Positions 11,873 through 23,104 of a stretch of 64,000 bases of DNA are shown here, piece by piece (within the stretch, counting starts at the first letter, position 1; each line of letters opens with the position of its first letter). This stretch comes from Amoebidium appalachense. Lineage: Eukaryota; Ichthyosporea. Location: positions 8,928,001 to 8,992,000 of the forward strand of contig CAVNZM010000003.1 of NCBI GenBank assembly GCA_963693365.1, read 5' to 3'. The notes below the pieces were generated by a model. It saw only the letters and a list, made by a program, of their open reading frames with translations. It did not search any database and had not been told where the DNA came from. The position numbers were made by a program, and so were the translations under genes.

Positions 11873-11903
11873 CTGCCGGGATCTCCCCAAGGGTACACCA
11901 CCC
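11432..11903 (+). other. Spacer between gag and pol of YR element, with long C run
   Basis: Non-coding or very C-rich spacer, including a C run at about 11830-11871. The first part is duplicated in the truncated element (3791-3929 and 4139-4277). The start of the pol frame cannot be fixed because of the C run. Confidence 0.6.
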
Positions 11904-14649
11904 TTGCTAACCACCCCCTTCCCCCGAGGCTCAGACCCGGAGGCCCGCCCGCTGCCCCAGCACCACATTGACACCTCCCGCCTCCGGGAACTGCTGGCCT
12001 CCTACCCGGACCAACCATTCGCCGCACAACTCCTCCACGATGTCGAATTCGGCGTCGACATCGGCTATCGCGGCCCCTCCACCTCTCGGGTGGGCCCCAA
12101 CCTACCCACCACCCCGGAGGCAGCTGCCGCTATCACGGTGGATATTGCCAAAGAAGTCGCCCTCGGCCACCTGCGCGGCCCCCTCTCCCCGGCCCAATCC
12201 TTTGACGAATTTCCGGTCCACCGTTCCTCCCCCATCGGCGCCGTTACCAAGAAAGGGAACCCCCCCCAAGTACCGTCGAATCCACCACCTCTCCTGGCCC
12301 CGGGGTAGCAGTGTCAATGACAGCATCACCTACCCCGACGAACTTCAGTACATTCGCGCCCGGGATGTCACCCAACTCATTCTCGACGCAGGCCCCGGCT
12401 GCTACATGGCCGTGGCAGATGTGCAGGCTGCCTTCCGGCACATGCCCATCCGACCGGAAGACCACCACTTAATGGCATTCAAATGGCAAGGGCATTTTTA
12501 CGTTGAAACCAGACTGCCCTTCGGCCTGAAATCTAGCCCAGCCATCTGGGAACGGATCGCGGCCACCCTACAGTGGCTGGCACACCAGCACGGTATTACC
12601 CTCATCCGCCACTACGTAGACGACTGGATTATAGTCGCCCCCACACAAGAGCAGTGCCAACGTCACCTATCCACCTTCCTGCAACTCTGCCGAGAGCTGC
12701 ACATTGCCATCTCCGAAGACAAGATGCAGGGCCCGGCTACCCGTGTCGTCTTCATCGGTATCGAATTCGACTCCATCGCCATGGAGGCACGAATCCCGGC
12801 TTCCAAGCTCTCGGACCTACTCGACCTCACTTCCCACCCAAAGCCCACCATCACCATTCGGGACCTCCAGTCCCTCCTCGGCAAACTCACCTGGTGTGCC
12901 CAGCTGGTTCCCCCCGGGAGGGCCTTCTCCCAGCGCCTATGGGCCCTTCTCCGGACCCACCCACACCTTGCCGGCCACCACCACATACGACTGACTGCTG
13001 CCGCCCGGGCCGACATAGCCGAATGGCACCAGTTCCTCACATCATGGAATGGGGTGCACCTCATCACACCCCCCACATACACCACCCTGGCCACTGATGC
13101 TGCCGGATCGGTGGGTCTAGGAGGCCACTGGCTCGACCAATGGTTCTTCATGCCCTGGTCCCCCTCCACCCAAGCCCTCTATGCTCATGAGGGTAAACTC
13201 GGTTCTTCCGTCATCGAACTCCTGGCCATCGCAGCCGCCGTGGCCCTCTGGGCCCCCTCCTGGTCCACCCACCATGTCCGTATTTTATGCGACAACACGG
13301 GTGCTGTGTCTGACCTGCACTCCCGGTCTTCCCCCCACCCCGTGATGGCCAAACTTATTCGGTTCATCACCCGCATGGAAATGCAATACCAATTTACGTT
13401 ACAGGCATCCTACCTACCAGGACCCCTCAACCATCTGGCCGATGCCATTTCTCGTAACCAACTTCCCCGGCCGGGGCCCGACGACTCCGACCTTCCCTGC
13501 AACCGGAGCCCTGCCCCTTCCCCTCCTGGGTCCACGAGTTCCTATCCCTTCCCTTGGGCTAACCCCCCCCCCCCCCCCCCCCCCCCAGATCTCCCGTTCC
13601 GGAGCAACACTGGCAGATTGGCCCCCCACTTTGCTCCGGCCGAGCTGCTTCGAGCCACCACTACCCTGCAGGAATGCCAGGCCCTGAGTCTCAACCTCGA
13701 CTCTCGGGCCTTTTACTCCCGGGTGCAAAAAGTGTTCATCGATTTCTGTGTGGCATCTCGGCTGCAATCCTCCTCCGGGTCCTCCCTCCCGGCCTCCCCA
13801 CACACCGTGCAACTTTTTCTCGCCTGGTGTGCCCAACGAGGGGTACAGGCCTCTTCCTTAACCGGCTACAATTCGGCCATCACCAGGCTCCACCTCGACA
13901 TGGGCCTCCCTGCTCCCTACCCCCACGACAAGTCTCTGGCCTGGTTCCTACGGGGGGTGGGCCGATGGCAGCTTTCTCACAACATCCGACCCCGCTCATC
14001 CACCAGGGAACCCCTCCTCCCCTCCCACCTCCGCCTACTCCATGGCCAGTGCCCCACCAAGGCCTCCTCGGCCAATCTCCGGCTATGGACGGCCCTCATC
14101 GTCGGTTTCTGTGGTCTCCTCCGTTCAGGGGAATTTACCTCCAAGACCCTGACTTCTTTCGACCCGTCCCGTCACGTTAAACGGAAGGACGTGACCTTCA
14201 GCTACACCCCCACCGGTACTTTGTCCCATGCCACCCTCCACCTGCCAACCTCTAAGACGGATGTACAGGCCCGAGGTGTCAACGTCACCCTAGCTGCCCT
14301 GCCCCTCACCCACTTCTCCCCAGCCCATCTCCTCCGGCAGTTCCTGGATACAACGTCCGGTCAACCCGACGACCCCCTCTTCAGTCTCGGTGGCATCCCC
14401 TACACCAAGAGTGCTTTCTCTGCCGATTTCCGTGCCCTCCTCTCCCGGGCAGGCCTCTCACCCTCCCGGTTTGCCGGACACAGCCTCCGCATCGGGGGGG
14501 CCACAGCACTGGCTGAGGCCGGGGTCGACGACTCCCGGATCAAACAACTCGGCAGGTGGTCCTCCGACTGCTTCCTGATCTATACCCGACTTCGTCCGGC
14601 CTCCATTGCTGCCACCACCACACGTGTATTCGCCTCTATTCTTAAGTGA
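11904..14649 (+). CDS. RT-RNase H-tyrosine recombinase polyprotein of YR retrotransposon (one frame break)
   Basis: The first part (from about 11904) reads IDTSRLRELL...GAVTKKG. The frame then moves +1 in a C8 run at 12260-12267 and stays open to the TGA at 14647-14649. Order of domains: reverse transcriptase with KYRRI, VNDSI, a D-x-Q-A-A-F block and the catalytic YVDD (about 12613-12624); DIRS-type RNase H starting TDAAGSVGLGG (about 13094), with later E and D residues (SSVIELLA, ILCDNTG); then a linker and the tyrosine recombinase. The recombinase has the N-side Arg in GLLRSGEF (about 14115), the HSLR box (about 14480) and the Tyr in LIYTRL (about 14580), so the R-H-R-Y set is complete. 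It would reverse transcribe and integrate the element. Apart from the C run it looks intact. Confidence 0.9.
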
Positions 14650-14677
14650 AACCTTTGGAGCAAGCATACTGCTCTCG

Positions 14678-14768
14678 TGCCGTGGTTTACAACCATTGCA
14701 GGTTCACTTTCGTCCAAGGGGATGTCCCCCTAGAGGCAACACACGTCCCGGAGTAGTTTTTCATAGAG
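14678..14768 (+). repeat. Split repeat B1 of YR retrotransposon
   Basis: 91 bp from TGCCGTGGTTTACAACC to CATAGAG. It matches B2 (15248-15337) except for one T, and abuts A2 directly. Confidence 0.9.
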
Positions 14769-15118
14769 GTTTTATTTGTGGAAATTATTGACATAAATAT
14801 TTTTCTGGGTAAACACGTAGGATGGGTGTTCGATACCAACATAACCATGTAGGCTTCATTTCGTGTTTTAGCAGTTAGCGGTTGGCTGCCCGCACACGGG
14901 CACCTATTAGCCAGTCAAAACATCAGATACCACAGATCACTAGACCGAGTTATGATTGGCTCGGATCAGATTTCACATATCACTAGATCGATTTTTGATT
15001 GGCTCAGATCGGTAGGCTTAGGTATATAAGCACGACAGTTTTTAGCAGATCAGCAAGCTACAAACACATCTTCTGTGTTTAGCATCCACAGCCTTACAGC
15101 TATATATTCCTTTTTCAC
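14768..15118 (+). repeat. Split repeat A2 of YR retrotransposon
   Basis: Repeat of A1 with one extra T in a T run. It is followed by 129 bp unique to the 3' end before B2. Confidence 0.9.
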
Positions 15119-15247
15119 CCACCCACCTACACCCACACACAACCCCCATTGATCCACACATACGTGCTGTTTTTTCACGGGGCGAAGACTTCCCCCGTTT
15201 TTTGGGCACATGGACCTCACGGATCAATAAATTGATGACTGGGGGCT

Positions 15248-15337
15248 TGCCGTGGTTTACAACCATTGCAGGTTCACTTTCGTCCAAGGGGATGTCCCCC
15301 TAGAGGCAACACACGTCCCGGAGTAGTTTTCATAGAG
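15248..15337 (+). repeat. Split repeat B2 of YR retrotransposon (3' end)
   Basis: 90 bp matching B1. It ends CATAGAG and is followed by TAACACA, which is the continuation of the copia LTR target broken at 9871. Confidence 0.9.
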
Positions 15338-15479
15338 TAACACACCAAAGGGGCCGCCCGCCCCCCCCCGCCCCGAACGGATCCCGTATAACAGCCACCC
15401 CCCAAAACTCATACAAACTCCCTCCCTCCTCCCTTTCTCCCCTTTTTCCCTTCACTTTTATATTCCGCGCTCACTACAG
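15338..15479. other. Unassigned junction sequence between two mobile elements
   Basis: After 8-9 bases of LTR target, 130 bp of C-rich sequence of unknown origin separate the YR element from a truncated copia 5' LTR. No gene is seen. Confidence 0.5.
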
Positions 15480-15920
15480 CTTATTAATCACTTTAGTTTT
15501 ATGTGTTGCCGGGTTTAACCAATCATGGTTAGTGTGATATGTCTGAGTCTTTGCAGTATGTCATAGGTTAGAACTTCCTTGATGATGACACGAGTTGACC
15601 TTAACTAGTGTCTGTGTCCTATCGTGTGCGTCTCCGCGTACCGGATCTCTCTGAAAGCAATTGGTTCTTAGTGATTGGTTTCTATTAGAGATAGATCTGA
15701 TTTCCGACTGGTCGGAAATCATGTATGGATTGGACTTAGAGGAATTTCAGGTATTTATTCGAAGATCAGAATAAATTCAGTTCAGTCGTGTCTAAACATT
15801 GATGTCTGTTGTGTACACTGCTCCGATCGTTCCGTGTTTTGTTGTTGTGTGTGTCTGTGGTGTTTTCACACTGCACCACTGTGTCTCTGCTTTCATCCCA
15901 AATACTTATACAATTTAACA
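15480..15920 (+). repeat. Copia 5' LTR, 5'-truncated
   Basis: Corresponds to about 21295-21740 of the 3' LTR and ends TTTAACA at 15920. The near-palindrome is at 15699-15720. Confidence 0.9.
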
Positions 15921-15991
15921 GGTGTGTGTTGTTATGCAGCCCTTTTGCACGCTCCCTACACACATCTAGAACTAGCGATCGTTTTTCAATC

Positions 15992-18900
15992 ATGGATCCA
16001 AACAAAACTGGCGTAAACAAAATAACCATGTGGAAAGGTGAAGGGAAGACTGGTCCCGATAGCAAAACCACCTATTTTCAATGGGAAATCATTTTTCTCG
16101 GCATGATGACCGGCACTAAAGGTGTCCGACTCGTGGATGTTGTACTTGCTGACAACTACGTCCCCCCTACCACCGTCGCGGTTGACGGTGAACCCCCCTT
16201 CTATGGCTACGGCACTACCGCGGAACTCAAGGAGGCCCGCAATTGCCTCCTGCTCCATATGATACAGAACATCGACCCTTCCGTCCTCACCACCGTTGCC
16301 CAGTACCGTATTGGCATGGACCCTGAACGGGCCATGTGGAAATTCCGTCAACACTACCTCCAAGGCAAACCCGATCAGATCCGCATCCTTCACCGTCAGT
16401 GGGATGCCTGTGCCCTTCAGCCCGGTGAATCATTCACCACCTACCTGAGTCGTCTGCAGACCATCGTGAACCAGCTCCAGTCCCTCCAAGATGAGTCCAT
16501 TCACTTCACTCGTCTAGCTGAGAAGTTCTTCAATGAACTCACCACCAGAGACGACCTCACCCCTGAGTTCAACCGTCTTATCGAAGACTATCACTTCGGT
16601 GATAAGCTATTCCCCGACTTCGAGTCCCTCCACAACCACGTCAAGGGCATCGAGTTACGTCAAGACCTCAAGATGCAACTCCGGAGCAACCGTGCCCACC
16701 GTGCCTCCAAGTCCAGCATGGCATTAAATGCCAGTGCTCCCCCCCGTGATCTTCCTCGCCGTGACTTACGCACCCGACTTGACCGTACCTCTGGCACGGA
16801 CCTCCGAACTCGTCTCTCCCGTCAGCACACCCGATCCCGTTCCCCCCACCGGCCTGCCTTCCGGTCCACGTCTCGTTCCCCCAGTCGTTCCCGTTTCTCG
16901 GGTTCCCGTCGTTCTGATTCCCCGGCTCGTTCTAACACCCCGTCCGTGAAAGCATGCTCCTACTGCCACGAGCCTGATCACACGATCATCGATTGCCCTG
17001 AGCCGAAATGCCGTATGTCCAGACACAACCGTTCCCGTCAAGGCAGTGAGAAATCTGTCTCCTTTGCTTTCTCGGCATACAATGCTAGCTCCGTCCCCGT
17101 GTCCTCCGACCCTGCCTGGGATTCCGGGTGCAACATGACTGTCTGCCCCACCCGTGAGTTCTTCCATGACCTCACTCCCCTTCCGACACCGACTCCCGTT
17201 GCTGCCTTCAATGGCACCCCCGTCTTGGCCACCCACACCGGCCATATCGTCATCAACACCACCACCGACCATGGCACTGCCACCCTTACCATTGAAGCCT
17301 ACTACACCCCGTCTGGCCAAGCCTTCCTCATTTCAACATCCCAAGCTGCTGCCGAATACATCAAGGGTGATTTGAATGATGCCTCCACTCCGTCATTCCT
17401 CTTCGACCGACTCACCGGCCGTCATCTCGTCAACCCTCCGTCTACACAACGGTCTGTATTACTTCAAGGACTACACCATTCAACCACCCACTCGTCCTGT
17501 GGCTCTGGCTGCCACTACCAGTGTTAACCCATCCATCTGGCACCATCGTCTGGGGCACCGTGCTATGACCAGCATCAAGGACATGGTGAAACACGACCTT
17601 GTTATTGGTCTCCCCTCGTCTGTCCTCGACTGTGATGTTCCTGATTGTCATGGCTGCATTATGGGTAAAACCACCAAGGCTCCGTTCAAGGGTGACCGTC
17701 CTCACTCCAACATCCCCGGTCATGAATGGCATTGGGATTTTTTTGAGCCTACCACAACATCGTACGGAGGTTCCAAGGTTGCTCTCGTCACTGTCTGCCG
17801 TGCCTCTGGACTCGTCAAGATCTACCCGATGGCCGACCGTACAACCACCCTGGACATTCTCACAGCTCACACCAACCTCGTTGCTACCCATGCCCCCTCC
17901 AAAGTTGGTGTCTACCACTTCGACTCCGGCTCTGAGTTCACCTCCAAGGCTACCCGTGCTTTTTGCCTCTCCCAGGGCATCAAGGCCAGCTATGCTCCGG
18001 TGGACTGCCCTCAACTGAACGGCTATGTTGAACGTCGTATGCGGTTCCTCCAAGAGATTGTTCGTTGCCTCCTCCATCAAGTCCAAGATCAGTCTCTGTC
18101 CCCCAAACTGTGGGCTGAGGCCCTCCAACATGCCGCCTACATCATCAACGTCACCCCGTCCACGACTGCCAATGGTCGTACACCATTCGAGGTTTTCTAC
18201 GGTGTCAAGCCCGACATCTCCGAGCTCAAAGTGTTCGGTTGCCCTGCCTACACTCATGTGCCAGCCTCTAAACGGAACAAGCTGGCCCCCACCGTCAAAC
18301 TCGGCATGTATATCGGCTATGATCTTCAATCACACTGCCACCGGATCTTCAACCCCACCACCCATCGTGTCGGCCTCTTCCGTGATGTGATTTTCGACGA
18401 ATCAGCTTATCTCCCGTCCGACATTCCATCAACACTTCCGACCCCCGACACCACTGCTACCTCGACCACCCCAACCCCCACAGTTGACACTGAAGATGAT
18501 GTTTGTCTGGTGTACTCTGGCCCCCCTCCTGCCATCGTCGTTCCCCCGACACCCCCCCCCCACCGGCCCCCCTGCCCCCGTGCCCGTCCAGCCTGCCGAC
18601 CCTCATCCTGCCCCTGGCAACGTCACACCCATCCGACCCGGCTCCCCCGACAACTTCCACTCGGCCCCGTCCAGCCCGGAGGTTGCCCCCCCTGCAATTC
18701 CGAACTTTCAAGTTCCCCCCCCCCCCGTCTCCACCTCCCCCGGTTCCTGCACCCCGTCGTTCTGCCCGTCTACAGGGCAAGGTTGGACTTCAAGCCACCA
18801 CCACCCTGCCAGTCCCCCCCGGTCCCCCAATCAACATCGACCAACTACCCAAACTTGTCCGTCAACTGTGTTCCGGACCCAATGGTGACCAGGTCAAGTC

Positions 18901-20401
18901 AGCCCTCACTGCTGAGTATCAAGCCTTCGTCGACAAAGACATCTTTGAACTTGTTGACCCTCCCCCTGGTGCTAACATCGTCGGCTTCAAGTGGATTGTC
19001 TCCGAGAAAACTCTCAACTCGGCTGGTGACACCAAGATCAAGGCCCGTGGTGTTGCTCAAGGCTTCAGTCAGCAATACGGTGTTGACTATGAGTTGATTG
19101 AGAGCCCTGTCATCCGTCCGGCTGCTCTCCGTGCTATCCTAGCTCTGGCCGTTGTTGAAGGTCATGACATCCATCAACTCGACGTGTCTACGGCCTTTCT
19201 CAACAGCCCACTCACCGAGACCATCTACATGAAACAACCCCCGGGATTCATCACCATGGCCACACTTGGCAAGGTCTGGAGACTCAAGAAAGCCCTGTAC
19301 GGCCTCAAGCAAGCCTCCAAGGCTTGGTACGACTTCCTCGACGGCATTCTTCTTGCCCATGGCCTGACCCGTACTAAGACAGACCCGTGCATCTACCTCC
19401 GGTTCTTCCCCAACAACGATGTGGTTCGGGCTGGTAACTACGTCGACGACTCCACCATCACCAACACCCGGGGTTCTACTGCTGCCAGTGACCTGGCTGC
19501 CCACATCAGCAAGATGGCCAGCTGTCGTATGAGTCCATTTGACCGTATGCTCGGTGTTGATTTTAATCACTCTGATCCCCATCACCTCCACATGCACCAG
19601 AGGTCTTACATCATGGATATCATCCACGACTTCAACCTCACCGATGCCAAGTCCAAGTCTACCCCCATCCCTGCAGGCACCACCGTCTCCCTGGCTGACT
19701 GCCCCCCCCAACCGTTCACCGTGCCCTACCGTGAGTTACTCGGCCGTCTCCTCTGGGTGGCACGGTGCACACGTCCCGACATTGCCTATGCCATCGGCTT
19801 CCTTGGTCGGTTCAGCACCAACCCCGGCAAGACTCACTGGGACCTTCTCCGTCGTGTGGCCCGGTACCTGCTCGGCACCATTGACCTTGGCATTGACTAC
19901 AAGTACTCGGCCACCCAGCCCCCCATACTCGAATGCTACACGGATGCTGACTTTGCTGGTTGTGCCGACAGCAAGAAGTCTACCACCGGCTACATCATCG
20001 AGTTTGCTGGTATGCCCATCATCTGGTACTCCAAGCTCCAGCCCATCACGGCCACCAGCACCACTGAAGCTGAGCTGATTGCTCTCAATGCTGGCACCCA
20101 AGAAGATGCTTGGGTCCGTGACCTCTTCAAGGAACTCGGCTGCCCCATGCTTGCTCCGACTCCGGTGTACTGTGACAACCAGTCGACCATTGCCATCGTC
20201 AACTCCACCGGCATCAAGCACCGTACCAAACACATTGCCGTCCGGTATCACAACACCAAGGACTACATTGCAAGTGGGGATGTGGTTGTCCACTACGTTG
20301 AGTCAGCCCACAACTTAGCTGACATCCTCACCAAACCCCTCCCCGGCCCGAGTCATGTCACCCATCGTGCCCGACTTTGTTTGCCGGATATTGTGGATTG
20401 A
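15992..20401 (+). CDS. Copia Gag-Pol polyprotein with three frame breaks
   Basis: The ATG at 15992 opens Gag. The CCHC knuckle CSYCHEPDHTIIDC is at about 16955 and the aspartyl protease motif WDSG at about 17117. Integrase follows with WHHRLGH...C-x2-C (from about 17540) and the D, D, E residues in WDFFEP (about 17733), FDSGSEF (about 17921) and YVERRM (about 18024). After the RRSARLQGK linker come RT with YVDDS (about 19440) and RNase H starting YTDADFAG (about 19936), then TGA at 20399-20401. The frame moves +1 three times, each in a C run: 17434-17436, 18552-18561 and 18715-18726. The minus-strand sister copy lacks the first extra C, so that break is recent or a sequencing error. Confidence 0.92.
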
Positions 20402-20815
20402 CCCGTCCTACTTCAAGAGTGATTTTCTAATGTTTACTACTTACTTTATCATAATCATTATTTCATATGTATCTTGCCTTTGTGGGTATGCCCACTTAGG
20501 GTTTATATATAAGGTTTGACCTGTACCATGACTCTACTCTATCTTTCACTGGTTTAAAACCCAGTTAATCAAACCCCGACTATACACGTTATACATATTC
20601 GTTGTTTTTGCCCCGGTTCCTTCCCCCCCCCCCTTCCCCCCCCCCCCCCCCCCTTCCCCCCCCTTCCCCCCCCCCCCCCCTTCTCCCCCCCCCCCCCCCC
20701 CCCCCGGAAAAGTACACACTTTAATTTTTTTTTTTCCGTTTCTGTTCTCAAGTGGGGAGATTTCACTAGTTCAGTGGGGATATGATAACACAAACTTCAA
20801 AGTCTTAAGTGGGGA
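20402..20815 (+). other. 3' untranslated region and polypurine tract of copia element
   Basis: Holds several C runs at about 20622-20705, an A/T-rich stretch and the sequence AAGTGGGGA immediately before the LTR, which fits the plus-strand primer site of copia elements. No ORF. Confidence 0.7.
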
Positions 20816-21740
20816 TGTTGTAATACGTAGTATTTACATATGGTAAGATCTTCTCAGTTTGTGTTATGTTTCAGTTCATATGCTTAGTGTAAATGCCACA
20901 CTCCTATTATGTAAAGTGTAGCATCGATCTCCGATATGCTTGTATACTTGTAATCGTGTTGTATCGGCTTTAATCGTGTGTTGTAATATCGATTAGAATA
21001 TTTATATGTGTGTACACGGATCCACCCACTCAGGGAGAGACGTGTACATGTTCGTGTGTACATAAATATCTCTGGTTATAGTTATGCTATTACTATCTTG
21101 TTTGTTGATCTGTGCTCTCTTTTCCTTCCTCTTTCTCCTTCCTTATTTTCTTTTCTTTCTCTCTTTGTCTTCATGTGTATAATTGTATTTCTTTTCTACT
21201 AATATATGTTAGGTAGATTTGTGTTACTTAATACGTGTTCATTGGACGGTAACACACTTAGGCTACACTTAGAATAGCATGTGTGTTTAGACTTCATTAA
21301 TTCACTTTAGTTTTCATGTGTTGCCGGGCTTTAACCAATCATCAAGGTTAAGTGTGATATGTCTGAGTCTTTGCAGTATGTCATAGGTTAGAACTTCCTT
21401 GATGATGACACGAGTTGACCTTAACTAGTGTCTGTGTCCTATCGTGTGCGTCTCCGCGTACCGGATCTCTCTGAAAGCAATTGGTTCTTAGTGATTGGTT
21501 TCTATTAGAGATAGATCTGATTTCCGACTGGTCGGAAATCATGTATGGATTGGACTTAGAGGAATTTCAGGTATTTATTCGAAGATCAGAATAAATTCAG
21601 TTCAGTCGTGTCTAAACATTGATGTCTGTTGTGTACACTGCTCCGATCGTTCCGTGTTTTGTTGTTGTGTGTGTCTGTGGTGTTTTCACACTGCACCACT
21701 GTGTCTCTGCTTTCATCCCAAATACTTATACAATTTAACA
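20816..21740 (+). repeat. Copia 3' LTR (925 bp)
   Basis: TGTTGTAATACG...TTTAACA. Flanked on the right by GTCTT; the left partner of a target duplication cannot be tested because the 5' LTR end is lost. Confidence 0.95.
21519..21540. promoter_or_regulatory. Conserved near-palindrome in copia LTR
   Basis: Arms GATTTCCGAC and GTCGGAAATC around a 2-base centre. Also at 4731-4752, 8427-8448, 9559-9580 and 15699-15720, in every LTR copy that covers the region, including the most diverged one. It may bind a dimeric host factor. Confidence 0.5.
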
Positions 21741-22513
21741 GTCTTTGAAGACCTTTGTGAGCTAGCTGGTGACGTGAGTGATAGGGAAAAGTTCGAGTTT
21801 GCTCGTAAGGCTCTCTCTGTAAACACATACACTGCACGCATGTTTGGGGATCATGATGATGTAGATGAGGTGGTGTTGCATGTTAAACGTTAACGTCACT
21901 TGCTTGCCATGCACGAGGTGAAGTTCAATAAGAGGGATAGAAAGGAGGTGATGGAGGTAGACAAGAAAAAGAAGGAGAGTGGACAGAAGGGGGAAAAAGA
22001 AGAAAAAGTGGGTGAACAGCCAGATGCACTCACCATGTTGGTCAAGCAGGTTGCCGAGCTCTCCCAGGCCGTCTTCTCTGGCCGAGGGGGCTTCGGCTTC
22101 CGGGGTGGCCGTGGTGGCGACTGGGGTGGACACGGCGGTCGTGGGCGCGGTGGACGTCACGGTGGAGGACAGCAGCAGCAGTTCACCGAGAGGTTTGCCC
22201 TTATCCTGCTCGTCACGGTGGTGGTGGGCAGGGTAGAGGGAGGGGTGGAAATGGTGGTGAGCATGGTGGTAGGGGTGGACATGGAGGCCGTGGTGGGTTT
22301 GGTGCTGGTGGTGAGAGAGGCCGAGGGGGGCAGGGGGGAAGGGGGGGCCGTGGTGCACACGGTGGGGCCCCCCAGCATGACCGGGCTCCCGGTTATCATG
22401 ATGCTTTGCGCCAAGGTTATGAAGTCCCCCCTGGCCCCTTCTTTGGTGCATGTTACTTTTGTGGCCGGCAAGGGCACTCTGCTGCATATTGCCGTAGTTA
22501 CAAGGGCTATTGA
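21741..22513 (+). pseudogene. LTR-retrotransposon-like Gag with RGG repeats and CCHC knuckle, broken
   Basis: Begins at the copia 3' LTR boundary inside a reading frame (FEDLCELAGDVSDREKFEFA), meets a TAA at 21891 and continues in the same frame as MHEVKFNKRDRKEV. A Gly/Arg-rich region (FRGGRGGDWGGHGGRGRGG) follows. A frame change at about 22180-22205 leads to more RGG-like repeats and a zinc knuckle at 22451-22492 (CYFCGRQGHSAAYC), then TGA at 22511. A Gag with an RGG tract and CCHC finger fits a Ty3/gypsy-like element. The N-terminus was lost to the copia insertion or lies beyond it. Confidence 0.65.
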
Positions 22514-22859
22514 GTTCCGGGGGAGGGGGAAGCTGGGGTCACTGAGGGAGGGGGGGGGGACAGTATCGGTCCCCCCCAGGTTGCAGAGAACCTTCACCCT
22601 CCCCCACCCCAGGTTAAGCTTCCCTTTGCCCCCTCACCGCCCCGATGCGTGTGGGAGCCGGGCATCGTCCTGGGTCCTCAAGACAGCGTCGAGGTGGTAT
22701 GGGATGAATGTTTGTGGGGTGACTCTACCAAAGGTATGAATGGTGTGAATGTTTTGTGGTTGGGAGAGGTTCCCCAGCCACAGGTGGATGGTCTCAGTGT
22801 TTCTTGTCCCAACCCGGTGTTTGTTCTAACCACTGGCACACCGGAGGGGGTTTCTGTGC

Positions 22860-23095
22860 GATTGTTCCCGGGAGGGGGGGGGGGACACACACGAGTAAAG
22901 GGGGAAGGGGGGGGAAGGCACAGACACGTAGAAACACACCACCACCACAACATACGACGGTTGCAGACACACCTACACCCACACACACACCCACACATAC
23001 CCCAAACACACACACACCACCCACCCACACACCACACACACACACTCCACCACCACCCACATCACATACACACCCCACCCCACCCGTGCAGGCAC
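22860..23095 (+). repeat. G runs and CA-rich microsatellite inside gag-pol remnant
   Basis: Low-complexity (CA)n, CCA and G-run sequence separating the zinc-knuckle part from the protease part. Reading frame is lost across it. Confidence 0.8.
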
Positions 23096-23104
23096 CACAG
23101 GTAG

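Larger units (their letters stand above)
9872..15337 (+). mobile_element. Ngaro/PAT-type tyrosine-recombinase retrotransposon with split direct repeats
   Basis: The 5.47-kb element has repeat A1 (9872-10221), a gag-like ORF, an RT-RNase H-tyrosine recombinase ORF, then B1 (14678-14768), A2 (14768-15118) and B2 (15248-15337). This A1...B1-A2-B2 order is the split direct repeat structure of Ngaro and PAT elements. The B1-A2 joint carries the sequence expected at the circular B2-A1 junction. No target duplication is seen, as expected for recombinase-mediated integration. The target was a copia LTR, at ATTAAG/TAACACA. Repeats are almost identical between copies, so insertion looks recent, but both ORFs carry one poly-C frame break. 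Confidence 0.93.
15480..21740 (+). mobile_element. Ty1/copia retrotransposon, 5' LTR truncated
   Basis: Contains the last 441 bp of the 5' LTR (15480-15920), leader, gag-pol in copia order (Gag, protease, integrase, RT, RNase H), a 3' untranslated region with C runs, a purine tract (AAGTGGGGA) just before 20816, and a complete 3' LTR. The 5' LTR lacks its first 480 or so bases, so the element cannot be transcribed from its own full LTR. The two LTRs are nearly identical where they overlap. Confidence 0.93.

Noticed and set aside
15809-15991. Earlier start for copia Gag-Pol inside the LTR
   Set aside because: The frame upstream of 15992 is LTR sequence. The minus-strand copy and the leader sequence support the ATG at 15992.
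17442-18329. 295-codon antisense ORF opposite integrase
   Set aside because: It mirrors the integrase gene, and its composition follows the codon pattern of the sense strand.
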